A stretch of DNA of 64,000 bases from 20CM-2-55-15 sp963738025 (GTDB lineage: Bacteria; Acidobacteriota; Terriglobia; 20CM-2-55-15), in assembly GCA_963738025.1 (NCBI GenBank), contig CAVTWA010000011.1, positions 620,001-684,000 on the forward strand. The letters are read 5' to 3'. The notes under the pieces are model-generated. The model did not search any database. It saw only the letters and a list, made by a program, of their open reading frames with translations, and had not been told where the DNA came from. Shown here piece after piece: positions 1-8,432 of this stretch. The position numbers were made by a program, and so were the translations under genes. Numbering within the stretch: position 1 is the stretch's first letter; the number at the start of each line of letters is the position of its first letter.

Positions 1-57
1 CCGAGCGACCTCCGCCTGTTTCGGCTTGGTGACGATAATGACGTTTCGAACATTCAT
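1..57 (-). CDS. nadK: NAD kinase, N-terminal fragment (runs off the window)
   Basis: The minus strand from ATG at 57 reads MNVRNVIIVTKPKQAEVAR and leaves the window after 19 residues. A short beta strand followed by K-P-x-x-x-E-x-A is how NAD kinases begin (ATP-dependent phosphorylation of NAD to NADP). Position supports it: tlyA and nadK are common neighbours in bacteria, and tlyA ends 70 bases upstream in the same direction. The call rests on a very short stretch plus synteny; the GGDGT motif would lie outside the window. Confidence 0.55.
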   Translation of the reverse strand, partial: MNVRNVIIVTKPKQAEVAR

Positions 58-73
58 GCTGTAAGATCCCAGT

Positions 74-94
74 CCCCGCCTGAGTCAGGCGGGG
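74..94. repeat. REP-like palindrome CCCCGCCT-N5-AGGCGGGG, copy 1
   Basis: Perfect short palindrome (spacer GAGTC), extended by AGT/ACT and CC/GG on either side to 69-99. It lies between tlyA and nadK. Further copies start at 4711, 36898, 46970, 47161 (one mismatch), 52094, 55213 and 55250, with a half copy at 55156. All are intergenic. It can fold into a strong hairpin but has no T tract, so it looks like a dispersed repeat family rather than a terminator. Confidence 0.8.
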
Positions 95-126
95 ACTGGT
101 CCACCCCGTTCACACCCGGACCAGGT

Positions 127-876
127 TCACTTGGCATCGACAAGATTTAAACCTTTCCTGCAAAACACAAAGAATTCTCGATTTCCTTCGCGTCCCGTGA
201 TCGGGGATTCATGCGTTGCGACGAATTCCAGACCGGCGTTCCGGGCCGCTTCCACCACTTTATTAACCGCTTCCTGTTGCAGCTGCGGATCCCGCACAAT
301 TCCACCCTTGCCGACGTGCCCCCTGCCGACTTCAAACTGAGGTTTCACCAGGGCGATGCACTGACCGCCAGGTTTGAGAACGGCAGGAATCTGCGGCAGA
401 AGCATTGTAAGGGATATAAAGGATGCGTCGATCGTCACAAGATCGACGGCTTCGCCAATATGCCCCGGTGCGAGAAAGCGGGCGTTCAATTCGACCGGGC
501 GGACGCGCTCATTATTCCGCACTTTCCAGTCGAGCTGACTGACGTCCACGTCCACGGCATACACGCGCGACGCGCCGTTCAGCAGCAGGAAATGCGTAAA
601 TCCACCGGTTGAGGAACCGACATCCAGGCACACCTTGCCTTCGATGGCGACGCCGAAAGCGCCAACCGCGCCCTTGAGCTTCACGCCGCCACGGCTGACA
701 TAGGGATGTGGGGGTTCTTTGAGGCGAACGGCCGCGTCTTCCGGCACCGCCATTCCTGCTTTCGTTGCAGGCTGATCGTCGACGAGAACATTACCGGCCA
801 TGATCAGCGCCTGAGCCTTTTCACGAGTTTCAGCGAGTCCCCTCTCAACGAGCAGCCTGTCGATACGTTTTTTCAT
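127..876 (-). CDS. tlyA: TlyA-family rRNA 2'-O-methyltransferase
   Basis: 249 residues, full length for the TlyA/hemolysin A family, which methylates ribose 2'-OH groups of rRNA cytidines. Residues 3-60 form an S4 RNA-binding domain (RIDRLLVERGLAETREKAQ). The rest is an FtsJ/RrmJ-like Rossmann methyltransferase with the SAM loop DVGSSTGGFT, an acidic strand end VDVD, and the catalytic-type segments RGGVKLKGA (Lys) and TIDASFISL (Asp). It follows ispA by 18 bases on the same strand and precedes nadK, a widespread xseB-ispA-(dxs)-tlyA-nadK arrangement. No dxs lies between ispA and tlyA here. Confidence 0.93.
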   Translation of the reverse strand: MKKRIDRLLVERGLAETREKAQALIMAGNVLVDDQPATKAGMAVPEDAAVRLKEPPHPYVSRGGVKLKGAVGAFGVAIEGKVCLDVGSSTGGFTHFLLLNGASRVYAVDVDVSQLDWKVRNNERVRPVELNARFLAPGHIGEAVDLVTIDASFISLTMLLPQIPAVLKPGGQCIALVKPQFEVGRGHVGKGGIVRDPQLQQEAVNKVVEAARNAGLEFVATHESPITGREGNREFFVFCRKGLNLVDAK

Positions 877-894
877 GCAAGAGGGGCGCGGCGC

Positions 895-1773
895 TCAATT
901 TGTTCTCTTCTCAAGATAATCGCAAAACGCCAATAACAGCCCTGCCCGTCCGCCCAATGGCGAAAGCGCAGCCCGCGCGTCTTTCATCAGGTCGTCGGCA
1001 ATGGCTCGCGATTTTTCCAGACCATAAATACCGGGATAGGTCGCTTTGCCTTCGTCCCGATTACTTCCGTCGGTGGCGTCGAGGATATCGTCGATCACCT
1101 GAAAGGCGAGGCCGACCCGATCGCAGTACGTTTTGACATTCCCCAACTCCGACTCCGAGGCGCCGCCCAGAAAGGCGCCGATCCAGACGGAAGCGCCAAT
1201 CAGTGCGCCGGTCTTCGACCGGTGTATCGCTTCCAGTTGGCCCGGCTTGACCGAAGCGTTTTCCGCCTCAAGATCCAGAACCTGTCCCCCCACCATGCCG
1301 GACGCGCTTCCGGCGGCAGCGCCGAGCACCGAAATCACCTTCAACATGCGCTCGGCAGGAAAGGGGTTGGAATGACTGCCCAGAACCTCGAAGGCCAGCG
1401 TTAACAGCGCATCGCCGGCGAGTATCGCAAGAGCTTCATCGAATTGCTTGTGGCACGACGGCTTGCCGCGGCGGAAGTCGTCATCGTCCATCGCCGGCAG
1501 ATCGTCGTGAATCAACGAGTAAGCGTGGATCATTTCGATCGAAGAAGCCACCGGCAACACCGGATTCCAGTCATCTTTATAAGCCGCGAAAGCGGCGACA
1601 CACAGGCAGGGTCGTATGCGTTTGCCGCCATCCATCGTGCTATAGCGCATCGCCTGATGAATTCGCTGCGGAGACACCGTCTCGGCCGGAAGCAATCGAT
1701 CCAGCGTGGCATTGATCGCGGGCTGGACCCGCTCGAAAAACGCGGTCAGTTCACTGTTCATTTTCGGATTCAA
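895..1773 (-). CDS. ispA: Polyprenyl (farnesyl/geranylgeranyl) diphosphate synthase
   Basis: 292-residue trans-prenyltransferase that condenses isopentenyl diphosphate with allylic diphosphates in isoprenoid synthesis. Both aspartate-rich Mg-binding motifs are visible: the first as LIHDDLPAMDDDDFRRG with an extra Asp, the second as VIDDILDATDG. GKRIRP near residue 53 is the usual substrate-binding loop. The insertion between the Asp pairs of the first motif is typical of bacterial type II FPP synthases; exact chain length cannot be read here. The start overlaps xseB by 23 bases, implying translational coupling in an xseB-ispA-tlyA-nadK operon. Confidence 0.92.
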   Translation of the reverse strand: MNPKMNSELTAFFERVQPAINATLDRLLPAETVSPQRIHQAMRYSTMDGGKRIRPCLCVAAFAAYKDDWNPVLPVASSIEMIHAYSLIHDDLPAMDDDDFRRGKPSCHKQFDEALAILAGDALLTLAFEVLGSHSNPFPAERMLKVISVLGAAAGSASGMVGGQVLDLEAENASVKPGQLEAIHRSKTGALIGASVWIGAFLGGASESELGNVKTYCDRVGLAFQVIDDILDATDGSNRDEGKATYPGIYGLEKSRAIADDLMKDARAALSPLGGRAGLLLAFCDYLEKRTN

Positions 1774-2008
1774 ACGGAACCGCCCGGGGCTGTCCCGAAT
1801 TGTTCTTCAAGAGAATTTCGACACGGCGCTCCGCCTGTTCCAGTGTGGTATGGCAAAGGCGCGATAATTTGATGCCTTCTTCGAATAATTCGAGGGCGGA
1901 ATCGAGGGACAATTCTCCGGTTTCCAGTTTCTTCACGATCTCTTCGAGCCGCTTCAGCGCTGTCTCGAAATCCGGCCCTTCAGTCATGAACTGGATTGTA
2001 GATGACAT
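1751..2008 (-). CDS. xseB: Exodeoxyribonuclease VII small subunit
   Basis: 85 residues, usual size for XseB, the small coiled-coil subunit of the single-strand exonuclease ExoVII. The diagnostic block FETALKRLEEIVKKLETGEL is at residues 14-33, followed by SLDSALELFEEGIKL and a basic helix. The start could be the ATG at 2008 or the one at 1987 (MTEGPDFE), which fits the family better; neither has a strong Shine-Dalgarno sequence. xseA is not adjacent. It is first in the xseB-ispA-tlyA-nadK run and divergent from the SH3b lipoprotein gene with only 21 bases between them. Confidence 0.92.
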   Translation of the reverse strand: MSSTIQFMTEGPDFETALKRLEEIVKKLETGELSLDSALELFEEGIKLSRLCHTTLEQAERRVEILLKNNSGQPRAVPFESENEQ

Positions 2009-2029
2009 GGACTATAATGGAAAGCGCCC

Positions 2030-2980
2030 GTGGCTATGAAACTTCTTCCTTGCGTTACAATCTGCCTCATCCTTACAAGCTGCGCCTCGAAACCTGAGCC
2101 CGTTCTGGACAAAGCGACGGTAACGGCGAAGAATACGTCGTTGCGGCTGAAGAACAGCTCGACGTCCCGGACTGTCCGCGTTCTGGACGTCGGCGACAAG
2201 GTCGACGTCCTGGAGCATCAGGACAATTGGTATCGCGTACGGTACGGAACCGACATCCAGGGTTGGATGGAAGAGAGTACCGTGATGACGAATGAGACGC
2301 GGAATCGAATCCAGACGCTGATCAGCGACTCGCAGAACCTGGAACCGCAGAATACGGCCTCCCTGAAACAGGATGCGAACATGCGGCTGGAACCCGGACG
2401 CTCGACATCCATCATCCGAAGACTGGAGCGCGGCACGAAGGTCGAAGTCATCGAGCGCGTCACCAAACCGCGGCCCGGTTCCGACACAAATCATGACATA
2501 TGGCTCAAGGTGCGGCCGAAACCGACCGAGGTTGGCTGGGTACTTTCGAGCGCTATCGACTTCAGCATCCCGAACGATATCGCTCAGTACAGCGAGGAAT
2601 ACATTTATACCGCAGTCAAAACAATCAACCGCGTCCAGGATCCCATCGCCGGGCAGATCAACTGGTACATCATCGGCGAACGAAAACTTTTTTCCGACGC
2701 CAGTGTCGATTTCGACGGCATCCGTGTCTTTACCTGGAACATGAAGAAGCACCGCTACGAAACGGCATTCCGCACCCGCGGGATGCGCGGCGTGTATCCG
2801 CTACAGGTCGGCCAGGACGGCCCGAATCCCACCTTCCGGGTTTACGAATTAAGCGAGGACGGCACGACAAAGACGCCTTACGACTATGTGATGTATGGAG
2901 TGATCGTCCACTCGGCTACCCCCAAAGAGGCCGGCGCCGACGGTCAAGAACCCGCGAAAAAGCATAAAAAAAGAAAATAA
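2030..2980 (+). CDS. Lipoprotein with two bacterial SH3 (SH3b) domains
   Basis: 316 residues. The N terminus MAMKLLPCVTICLILTSCAS is a lipoprotein signal peptide with lipobox LTSC, so the mature protein should start at Cys18 and be membrane anchored. Two SH3b repeats follow (about residues 28-95 and 103-185), each with an L-R-x pattern, a K-V-x-V/E-V-I/L strand and a closing W (WYRVRYGTDIQGWMEES; WLKVRPKPTEVGWV). SH3b domains usually bind peptidoglycan or peptides. The C-terminal 130 residues match no domain I recognise; the tail is Lys/Arg rich. The stop codon runs into TAAGCCACGGATT, a half-copy of a palindrome found elsewhere in the window. Confidence 0.7.
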   Translation: MAMKLLPCVTICLILTSCASKPEPVLDKATVTAKNTSLRLKNSSTSRTVRVLDVGDKVDVLEHQDNWYRVRYGTDIQGWMEESTVMTNETRNRIQTLISDSQNLEPQNTASLKQDANMRLEPGRSTSIIRRLERGTKVEVIERVTKPRPGSDTNHDIWLKVRPKPTEVGWVLSSAIDFSIPNDIAQYSEEYIYTAVKTINRVQDPIAGQINWYIIGERKLFSDASVDFDGIRVFTWNMKKHRYETAFRTRGMRGVYPLQVGQDGPNPTFRVYELSEDGTTKTPYDYVMYGVIVHSATPKEAGADGQEPAKKHKKRK

Positions 2981-2991
2981 GCCACGGATTA

Positions 2992-3138
2992 TCAGCGGCC
3001 GGCGGACATCAGGAGATCGCTGCAGACGATGGCGGCCAGCATCGCGCCCAACCCGGCCACTAACACCAGGAAGTCCACCTGGCCCAGCCACTCGATGACG
3101 CCTAAGAAGAGCATTAGGTTGATAACCAGCCTTCTCAT
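2992..3138 (-). CDS. Possible small membrane protein
   Basis: 48 residues from ATG 3138 (69 if started at 3201, which would overlap the truncated tdh). Two hydrophobic helices are visible, RLVINLMLFLGVIEWLG and FLVLVAGLGAMLAAIVC, joined by a short Asp-containing loop. It lies convergent to the SH3b gene and divergent from tdh. No family recognised and no clear ribosome binding site, so it could be a chance ORF. Confidence 0.35.
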   Translation of the reverse strand: MRRLVINLMLFLGVIEWLGQVDFLVLVAGLGAMLAAIVCSDLLMSAGR

Positions 3139-3184
3139 TAAACTGTTATCGGCACCTTTAACGTCCAAACTTAGGCCTTTTTTT

Positions 3185-3412
3185 ATGAAAGCGCTGGTCA
3201 AAGACTCCCCTCAGGACAATATTTCACCCTGGCCGCGGGGCTTACGGCTCGAACAACGGGAGATTCCCGCAAACCTGGCGCCCGACGACGAAGTTCTGAT
3301 CAAAGTCCTGGCAGCCGGTATCTTCAGGGCGGAATTCCCCCTCGAAAAATTCGATGACGCCATGGCCCTGATCGGTCGCGGCGAAGGATTCAAGGTGATC
3401 CTGAAACCATGA
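3185..3412 (+). pseudogene. tdh: L-threonine 3-dehydrogenase with a large in-frame internal deletion
   Basis: The 75-codon frame joins two ends of a zinc-type L-threonine dehydrogenase, normally about 340 residues. Residues 1-46 (MKALVK ... DDEVLIKVLAAGI) are the start of the medium-chain dehydrogenase domain, stopping just before the expected CGTD zinc-ligand motif. Residues 47-75 (EFPLEKFDDAMALIGRGEGF) are the C-terminal segment of the same family. The catalytic zinc site and whole NAD-binding Rossmann fold are missing, so it cannot be a dehydrogenase. The frame is kept and its TGA overlaps the kbl start as ATGA, so it may persist as a leader cistron that couples translation of kbl. Confidence 0.75.
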
Positions 3413-4623
3413 AACTCGACGAAGCGATCCGAACGGAACTGGTGCGTCTGGAACAAACGAAAACATTCAAAAAAGAAACCGCCATCGAATCGGAGCAGGG
3501 CGCACTCGTCCGCGTGGCGGGAAAAGACGTGGTGATGCTGGCGTCCAACAACTACCTGGGGCTGGCATCGCATCCTCGCATTAAAGAAGCTGCCATGCGC
3601 GGTGTCCGGGAATTCGGGTTCGGCGTATCGTCAGTGCGGTTCCTTTGTGGAACGCTGACCGTTCATCGGCAGCTCGAGGAAAAAATCGCGCAGTTTCTCG
3701 GGACCGAAGACACGATTTTGTTTTCCTCATGTTATGCGGCCAACGAAGGATTCTTTGCCTCCATCACCAACGAAAAGCTCGGAACGGATCAGTACCGCGA
3801 CGTCATTTACAGCGACCGGCTGAACCATGCCAGCATCATCGACGGCACACGTTTGTGCCGCCCGGAAGTGGCAGATCGCAAAATTTACGAGCACGCCGAT
3901 GTCGATGATCTCCGCCACAAACTTGAAGCCGATCGGCAGGCAGGCTACCGGTTCGGTTTTGTCGCAACGGATGGCGTATTCAGTATGGAAGGCGATCTGG
4001 CGCCGCTTCCCTCTCTGATCGACACCGCACGACAGTTTGACCGGATCCTCTTCGTCGATGATTCACATGCTGTCGGCGTGATCGGTGATACAGGCCGCGG
4101 AACGCCCGAACAGCTGGGCGTCCATGGCAAAGTCGACGTGCTCAGCGGAACGCTGGGCAAGGCGATGGGCGGAGCTGCAGGCGGTTATATTTCCGGCAAA
4201 AGGGACTTGATTACATTCCTGCGCCAGAAATCCAGGCCATACACATTCTCGAATTCGCTGCCGCCGTCGATTGCGGTCGCGGCCATTGAAGCATTCACCC
4301 TGCTGGAACAGGATCGAAGTCTGGTCGAGCGTCTCCGTTCCAATACCGCCTATTTCCGGAAACGGATCCAGGAACTTGGATACAGAATTCTGCAAGGCGA
4401 GCATCCGATCGTACCGATCATGCTGGGGGAAGCTTCCGTTGCCATGGACATGAGCAACGCGCTCCTGGACGAGGGTGTATACATCAAAGGGCTGTGGTTT
4501 CCAGTCGTCCCCAAAGGCGAGGCCCGCCTTCGCGCCCAAATCTCCGCCGCCCTGGACGAAAAGATCCTGGACAGGGCGCTCTCGGCCTTTGAGCGGGTCG
4601 GGCGGCGTATGCGGGTGATCTGA
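3409..4623 (+). CDS. kbl: Glycine C-acetyltransferase (2-amino-3-ketobutyrate CoA ligase)
   Basis: 404 residues, alpha-oxoamine synthase family, PLP dependent. Kbl cleaves 2-amino-3-oxobutyrate with CoA to glycine and acetyl-CoA, the second step of threonine breakdown. The PLP lysine is K251 in SGTLGKAMGG; the cofactor-binding D-D-S-H-A-V-G is at 217-223 and the glycine-rich substrate loop SNNYLGLASH at 46-55. It starts inside the tdh remnant stop (ATGA). With Tdh broken, its normal substrate supply is unclear; it might act in the glycine-forming direction, use a Tdh elsewhere, or be a related AONS-family enzyme. Confidence 0.9.
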   Translation: MKLDEAIRTELVRLEQTKTFKKETAIESEQGALVRVAGKDVVMLASNNYLGLASHPRIKEAAMRGVREFGFGVSSVRFLCGTLTVHRQLEEKIAQFLGTEDTILFSSCYAANEGFFASITNEKLGTDQYRDVIYSDRLNHASIIDGTRLCRPEVADRKIYEHADVDDLRHKLEADRQAGYRFGFVATDGVFSMEGDLAPLPSLIDTARQFDRILFVDDSHAVGVIGDTGRGTPEQLGVHGKVDVLSGTLGKAMGGAAGGYISGKRDLITFLRQKSRPYTFSNSLPPSIAVAAIEAFTLLEQDRSLVERLRSNTAYFRKRIQELGYRILQGEHPIVPIMLGEASVAMDMSNALLDEGVYIKGLWFPVVPKGEARLRAQISAALDEKILDRALSAFERVGRRMRVI

Positions 4624-4927
4624 ACGTCACGGCTTTGCACAGTGTAGCGGGAATGGAACACAAAAGCTTAGCGCAGTAGTTGACACGCAAATGTTGTGAG
4701 GGAGCAAAGTCCCCGCCTGACTCAGGCGGGGACTTCCTCCATTTCGACATCCTGCCGAAAAATCCGGCGCAACAAAAGCGACCGGATATAACCGGAGCTA
4801 CAAACCCAGCGAAACGTGGGTAAGGGATTTTGTCGTCCCCGTCCGAAAACCTTGTTACACAAGAAGCACAAAAAAGTTTCCAAACCCGCTTTTATGCGCT
4901 TCTTGTACTCCTTCCCTTTTCGTAACG
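4624..4927. other. Intergenic region with a dispersed repeat
   Basis: 304 bases between convergent kbl and the TPR gene with no gene I can support. A stretch from about 4670 to 4770 resembles about 52060-52150: both contain AGTAGTTGAC, CGCAAATGTTGTGAGGGAGC, a CCCCGCCT-N5-AGGCGGGG palindrome (here 4711-4731) and CCTG-CGAAAAATC. The end (4851-4925) has an imperfect inverted repeat, ACAAGAAGC with GCTTCTTGT, that may terminate transcription from either side. Confidence 0.6.
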
Positions 4928-5914
4928 CTACCGGGCCGCCTTCTCGAGCGCCTGCAACTTCCCGTCGAGCTGCGCATCGGCCCCCGGAATGGCCCTGATT
5001 CTTTGAATCGTCTGCAGAGCGTCGGCCTTACGGGTGTGTGCCAGCTGCAGATTCGCCTTTTCCACCAGGGCATATCTCGCCATGCCTGGTGACCGCTTCA
5101 ACTGCGTTTCGTATACTTTTTCAAAATACTCGGCCCCTTCCAGATTCTTCCGCTGTTCGCGGAACCACTCGGTGACCCAGAGATAAAGCACCTGGTTATC
5201 CGGATAATCGGCAATGAGCTCTTCGAGAACCGGAAAAGCTGCCGGGTATTCCTTGTTCGACAGCAAGGCCGAGTAATAAACGATCCGGGCTTCCGTCTGC
5301 GAATAGCGTGATTTCTGCATTGCAATCCGCAGTTGTTCAATACCGAGGTCCTTGTCCCCGCGGGCGCCGAAAAGCCAGGCAAACGGCCGGATCATGCTGG
5401 GTAAAGTGCCGGCGAAATAGTTGAAGGCTCCCAGACCGACGTAAACGTCGTAATAGTTATTGTTCAGCGCGAAGGCTTCTTCGGCGTACTTGTGGGCCCG
5501 CAGGCCTGCCCGTAAAGCGCTGAAATAAGACTCTTTCTGAGTGACCTGGAAACGGGCGTAACTGCTGTGGACAGAGGCCAGATATGCTAACAGCTCGGGT
5601 TTAGCGTATTTCCCGGCTTTGATGGCCTTCTGAGCCTTTGCCTCGGCAAGTTCCTGAGCATGATAGTAGTTAGATTCGGTTTGCTTGTTTCCGGGGTCTG
5701 ACTGGGCTTCCCACCAATAGGTCTCCGCAGCGATCAGAAATCCCGCCGGGTGGTCCGGATAGCGCTGCTGGAGCTCCTGAGCGGCCGTACGGGCATCATT
5801 GAGCTGGAGCATATAGGTGGAGTCCATTGCAGAATGGATCAGGCGATCGGCGACGGGATCATCGACCAGTGCCGGTGTGGGAACCAACAGAATTGTCAGG
5901 ATTAAACCTAACAT
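4928..5914 (-). CDS. Secreted TPR-like protein
   Basis: 328 residues. The first 16 residues (MLGLILTILLVPTPAL) are a short hydrophobic, probable signal segment. The rest is all-helical with TPR character: repeated A-x-x-A patterns, YPDHPAGFLIAAETYWWEAQ, YALVEKANLQLAHTRKADALQT. The middle block NNNYYDVYVGLGAFNYFAGTLP is typical of bacterial tetratricopeptide proteins of unknown function. Probably a periplasmic scaffold. It is a single gene, separated upstream from the cytochrome gene by a terminator. Confidence 0.65.
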   Translation of the reverse strand: MLGLILTILLVPTPALVDDPVADRLIHSAMDSTYMLQLNDARTAAQELQQRYPDHPAGFLIAAETYWWEAQSDPGNKQTESNYYHAQELAEAKAQKAIKAGKYAKPELLAYLASVHSSYARFQVTQKESYFSALRAGLRAHKYAEEAFALNNNYYDVYVGLGAFNYFAGTLPSMIRPFAWLFGARGDKDLGIEQLRIAMQKSRYSQTEARIVYYSALLSNKEYPAAFPVLEELIADYPDNQVLYLWVTEWFREQRKNLEGAEYFEKVYETQLKRSPGMARYALVEKANLQLAHTRKADALQTIQRIRAIPGADAQLDGKLQALEKAAR

Positions 5915-5952
5915 CGGTTGGAAACAAGATAGCGGCTTAGGTTAAAGAATGC

Positions 5953-5985
5953 AAAAAAATCCCCGCGGGTTTAACCCCGCGGGGG
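5953..5985 (-). terminator. Rho-independent terminator downstream of the cytochrome c gene
   Basis: On the minus strand CCCCGCGGGGTTAAACCCGCGGGG (10-bp GC stem, short AA loop region) is followed by ATTTTTTTGC. That is a classic intrinsic terminator for the minus-strand gene at 6158-6568. It lies only 39 bases upstream of the TPR start, so the TPR gene should have its own promoter within about 5915-5950 or depend on read-through. Confidence 0.8.
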
Positions 5986-6157
5986 AAGGTGGGATGGTGG
6001 AGGAAATCTACATACACTACTATAGACACTTCTTACACCTAAAAAGTTACACCTTTTTGAAAATATTTTTCAAGAAATTGTAGCCGGGGAGGTTTTTCAG
6101 CAGGAAATAGTGGGGACAGGCTGAAAACGCCCATCCCCGAAAGCGAGAAATTTACGG

Positions 6158-6568
6158 TTATTTTACCTTGTAGGTTTTATCGGGCAGCTGCTCACGATGC
6201 ACGTCGTGGCAAGCTTTGCAGCTCTTTTGAATGGTTCCAGCAGCTGCTTTCGCAGCGTCCATGTCATTCGCTTTCGCGGCCTTGGCAACCGCGCCAGCTG
6301 CGTCGACGTTGGCCTTCGCCAAGTCAACCGCATCCTGGGCCTTCATCGCTTTAAAGAAACCCATAGCCTGCGTGAAATCCTGCTGCAGTTTCTGGGCATC
6401 CGCTGCGACGTCAGCACCGCTACCAGACATCATATCCATACGCATTTTGTTCTGGGTTGCGGCGACATCTTTCATGACCGGGGACAAATCTGTGGGTGCC
6501 TGGGCCGCGAGCGCGATCGCAACGGCTGCAAGCATACAGATCCCGATCAACAGAGAAGCTTTGCGCAT
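6158..6568 (-). CDS. Periplasmic class II c-type cytochrome (c'/c556-like)
   Basis: 136 residues. The signal peptide is MRKASLLIGICMLAAVAIALAAQ. A four-helix-bundle-like Ala/Lys-rich body follows, with the only haem-binding motif, CKACH, near the C terminus. That C-terminal CxxCH with preceding conserved helices marks the cytochrome c'/c556 class: electron transfer or small-ligand binding in the periplasm. An AGGAGG-like Shine-Dalgarno sequence precedes the ATG. It sits 80 bases downstream of the ETF genes; a shared electron-transfer role is possible but the terminator and gap suggest it can act alone. Confidence 0.82.
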   Translation of the reverse strand: MRKASLLIGICMLAAVAIALAAQAPTDLSPVMKDVAATQNKMRMDMMSGSGADVAADAQKLQQDFTQAMGFFKAMKAQDAVDLAKANVDAAGAVAKAAKANDMDAAKAAAGTIQKSCKACHDVHREQLPDKTYKVK

Positions 6569-6648
6569 TCGTTCCTCCTTAGAGACTCGGACAGGTTTAC
6601 ACTACACCGGGCCGAATGTTAATGGAAAACCGAGCGGGCAGTCAATCC

Positions 6649-7626
6649 TTATGCTCGCCTTAGGTCCTTGAAAATCTTAGTCAAAGCGGGAACGACCTTG
6701 AAAAGATCATCGGCGATGCCGTAATGTGCCACCTTGAAAATCGGCGCTTCCGCGTCTTTATTGATGGCGACGATGCATCGGGAACCCTGCATGCCCACCA
6801 GATGCTGGATCGCCCCGGAAATACCGACGGCAATGTAAAGCTTGGGCGAAACCGTCTGTCCGGAGCTGCCGATCTGGTATTCGCGCGGCAGCCATTCCGC
6901 ATCGACCACCGGTCGCGACGCGCCGACAGAGCCGCCGATAGCTTCCGCCAACTCAAAAACCAGCGTGAAATTGGCTTTCTCTTTCAAACCCCGCCCGCCT
7001 GAAATGATGATAGGAGCAGATGACAGATCGGCCTTCCCTTTCGGCGCTTCGACACGATCAACCAGCTTACGGCGGCTGGGTGCGCTGAGCGAAACCGGAA
7101 ACTCGACGAGTTCGGCCTGGCCGCCGGCTTCCACTTCATCGCCGGGAAATGAACCGGGCGACGCGGTCGCCAGATAGGGCGCCTCTCCCCGAACGGCGGT
7201 CTTCATGTTCATTTTCGCGTTGAAGATCTGCCGGGTCAGCACCAGACGATCGCCCTGCTTTTCGTACTCGACGACGCCGGCGATCAGCGGCTTGCGCAAT
7301 GAGACCGAGAGACGGGGGGCAAAATCAAGGCCCTGTGTCGTGTGGCCGATCAGGATGAGAAATGGCTTCTCTTTGTCGAGTATCGATTTGAGTGTCTCGA
7401 CGTAGACATCGGGGTTGTACTCGGCGAGATTCGGATCGTCGACGACGATCACCCGATCGATCTTTTTGCTTTTCAGCTCTTCCGCCAGCGGAGTGATTCC
7501 CGAACCGAGAAGCACCGCGGTAATGGGCTGGCCGAAATCGCGCCCGGCACGCTGAGCAAAGACCAGGAGTTCAGAAGTGATGGGCTTGAGCTTGTTGTCC
7601 TTGTGCTCGGCTATGACGAAGATCAT
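6649..7626 (-). CDS. etfA: Electron transfer flavoprotein, alpha subunit
   Basis: 325 residues. The N-terminal alpha/beta domain is followed by the conserved C-terminal FAD-binding domain: IIISGGRGLKEKANF, ASRPVVDAEW, IGSSGQTVSPKLYIAVGISG, HLVGMQGS and AINKDAEAPIF. ETF shuttles electrons from acyl-CoA and other flavin dehydrogenases to ETF:quinone oxidoreductase. It overlaps etfB by one base, so the two are co-translated. Length and motifs are those of a standard, non-bifurcating or undetermined ETF. Confidence 0.95.
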   Translation of the reverse strand: MIFVIAEHKDNKLKPITSELLVFAQRAGRDFGQPITAVLLGSGITPLAEELKSKKIDRVIVVDDPNLAEYNPDVYVETLKSILDKEKPFLILIGHTTQGLDFAPRLSVSLRKPLIAGVVEYEKQGDRLVLTRQIFNAKMNMKTAVRGEAPYLATASPGSFPGDEVEAGGQAELVEFPVSLSAPSRRKLVDRVEAPKGKADLSSAPIIISGGRGLKEKANFTLVFELAEAIGGSVGASRPVVDAEWLPREYQIGSSGQTVSPKLYIAVGISGAIQHLVGMQGSRCIVAINKDAEAPIFKVAHYGIADDLFKVVPALTKIFKDLRRA

Positions 7627-8423
7627 TACAGTACCTTGGCCTCTTTCCGAAGTTTTTCGACTAGAATCGCCGCCGCTTCCTCAGGCGTTCCGCCAATCAT
7701 TTCAACTTTGCTTTTGCGGTCCGGTATGAAGACTTCTTTAACGTCGTACATCGCGCCGGTCTTGCCTACGGCGTCGTCGGTAAGTCCGAGGTCTGCGGCC
7801 GACCATGCTTTGAACTCCTTCTTTTTCGCAGCCATGATGCCCTTTAACGACGCGTAGCGCGGCTGATTGATTCCGAATTGAATGGTCAGAACGGCCGGCA
7901 TGCCCAGTTCGACGGTTTCGTTGATGCCGCCTTCGAGTTCACGACGCACCCGGAGAGACTTGCCGTCCGGGTCCGCTTCCACTCCAACAACGACGGTGGC
8001 GTGTGTCCAGCCGAGAAATTCGGCCATCATTGTCCCCGTCATGCCCGTCCCGAGATCGTCAGACTGAACGCCGGCCAGGACAAGATCGGCGCCGCCGTCT
8101 TTTTCGATGGCCTTCGCCAGAGCCCCAGCTGTCGCAAATTCATCGCCGCCTTTGAATTTTGGATCCAGTAAATGGATCGCACGGTCGGCTCCCATGGCGA
8201 GGCCGGACCGCAGCACGCGTGCCGCTTCTTCGCCTCCCATTGAAATAACGACCACCTCGCCGCCGTGCTTCTCTTTGAGACGCAGCGCCTCTTCGAGGGC
8301 ATAGTTGTCGGCCTCACTGGCGACGAATGTGAGGTCCTGCTCTTTGATCCACGTTTTCGATTCGTTGATGATCAACCGCGATGCGGGATCAGGCACCGGC
8401 TTGATACAGGAAATAATCTTCAT
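7626..8423 (-). CDS. etfB: Electron transfer flavoprotein, beta subunit
   Basis: 265 residues, the AMP-binding partner of EtfA. Recognisable are MKIISCIKPVPDPASR at the start, NYALEEALRLKEKHGGEV, the AMP loop region VLAGVQSDDLGTGMTG and the recognition-loop-like segment LGMPAVLTIQFGINQPRYASLKGIMAAKKK, whose alanine/lysine part docks partner dehydrogenases. Directly upstream of etfA and 9 bases downstream of the GNAT gene, all on the minus strand, so probably one transcript. Confidence 0.95.
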   Translation of the reverse strand: MKIISCIKPVPDPASRLIINESKTWIKEQDLTFVASEADNYALEEALRLKEKHGGEVVVISMGGEEAARVLRSGLAMGADRAIHLLDPKFKGGDEFATAGALAKAIEKDGGADLVLAGVQSDDLGTGMTGTMMAEFLGWTHATVVVGVEADPDGKSLRVRRELEGGINETVELGMPAVLTIQFGINQPRYASLKGIMAAKKKEFKAWSAADLGLTDDAVGKTGAMYDVKEVFIPDRKSKVEMIGGTPEEAAAILVEKLRKEAKVL

Positions 8424-8432
8424 GTTGGGATT

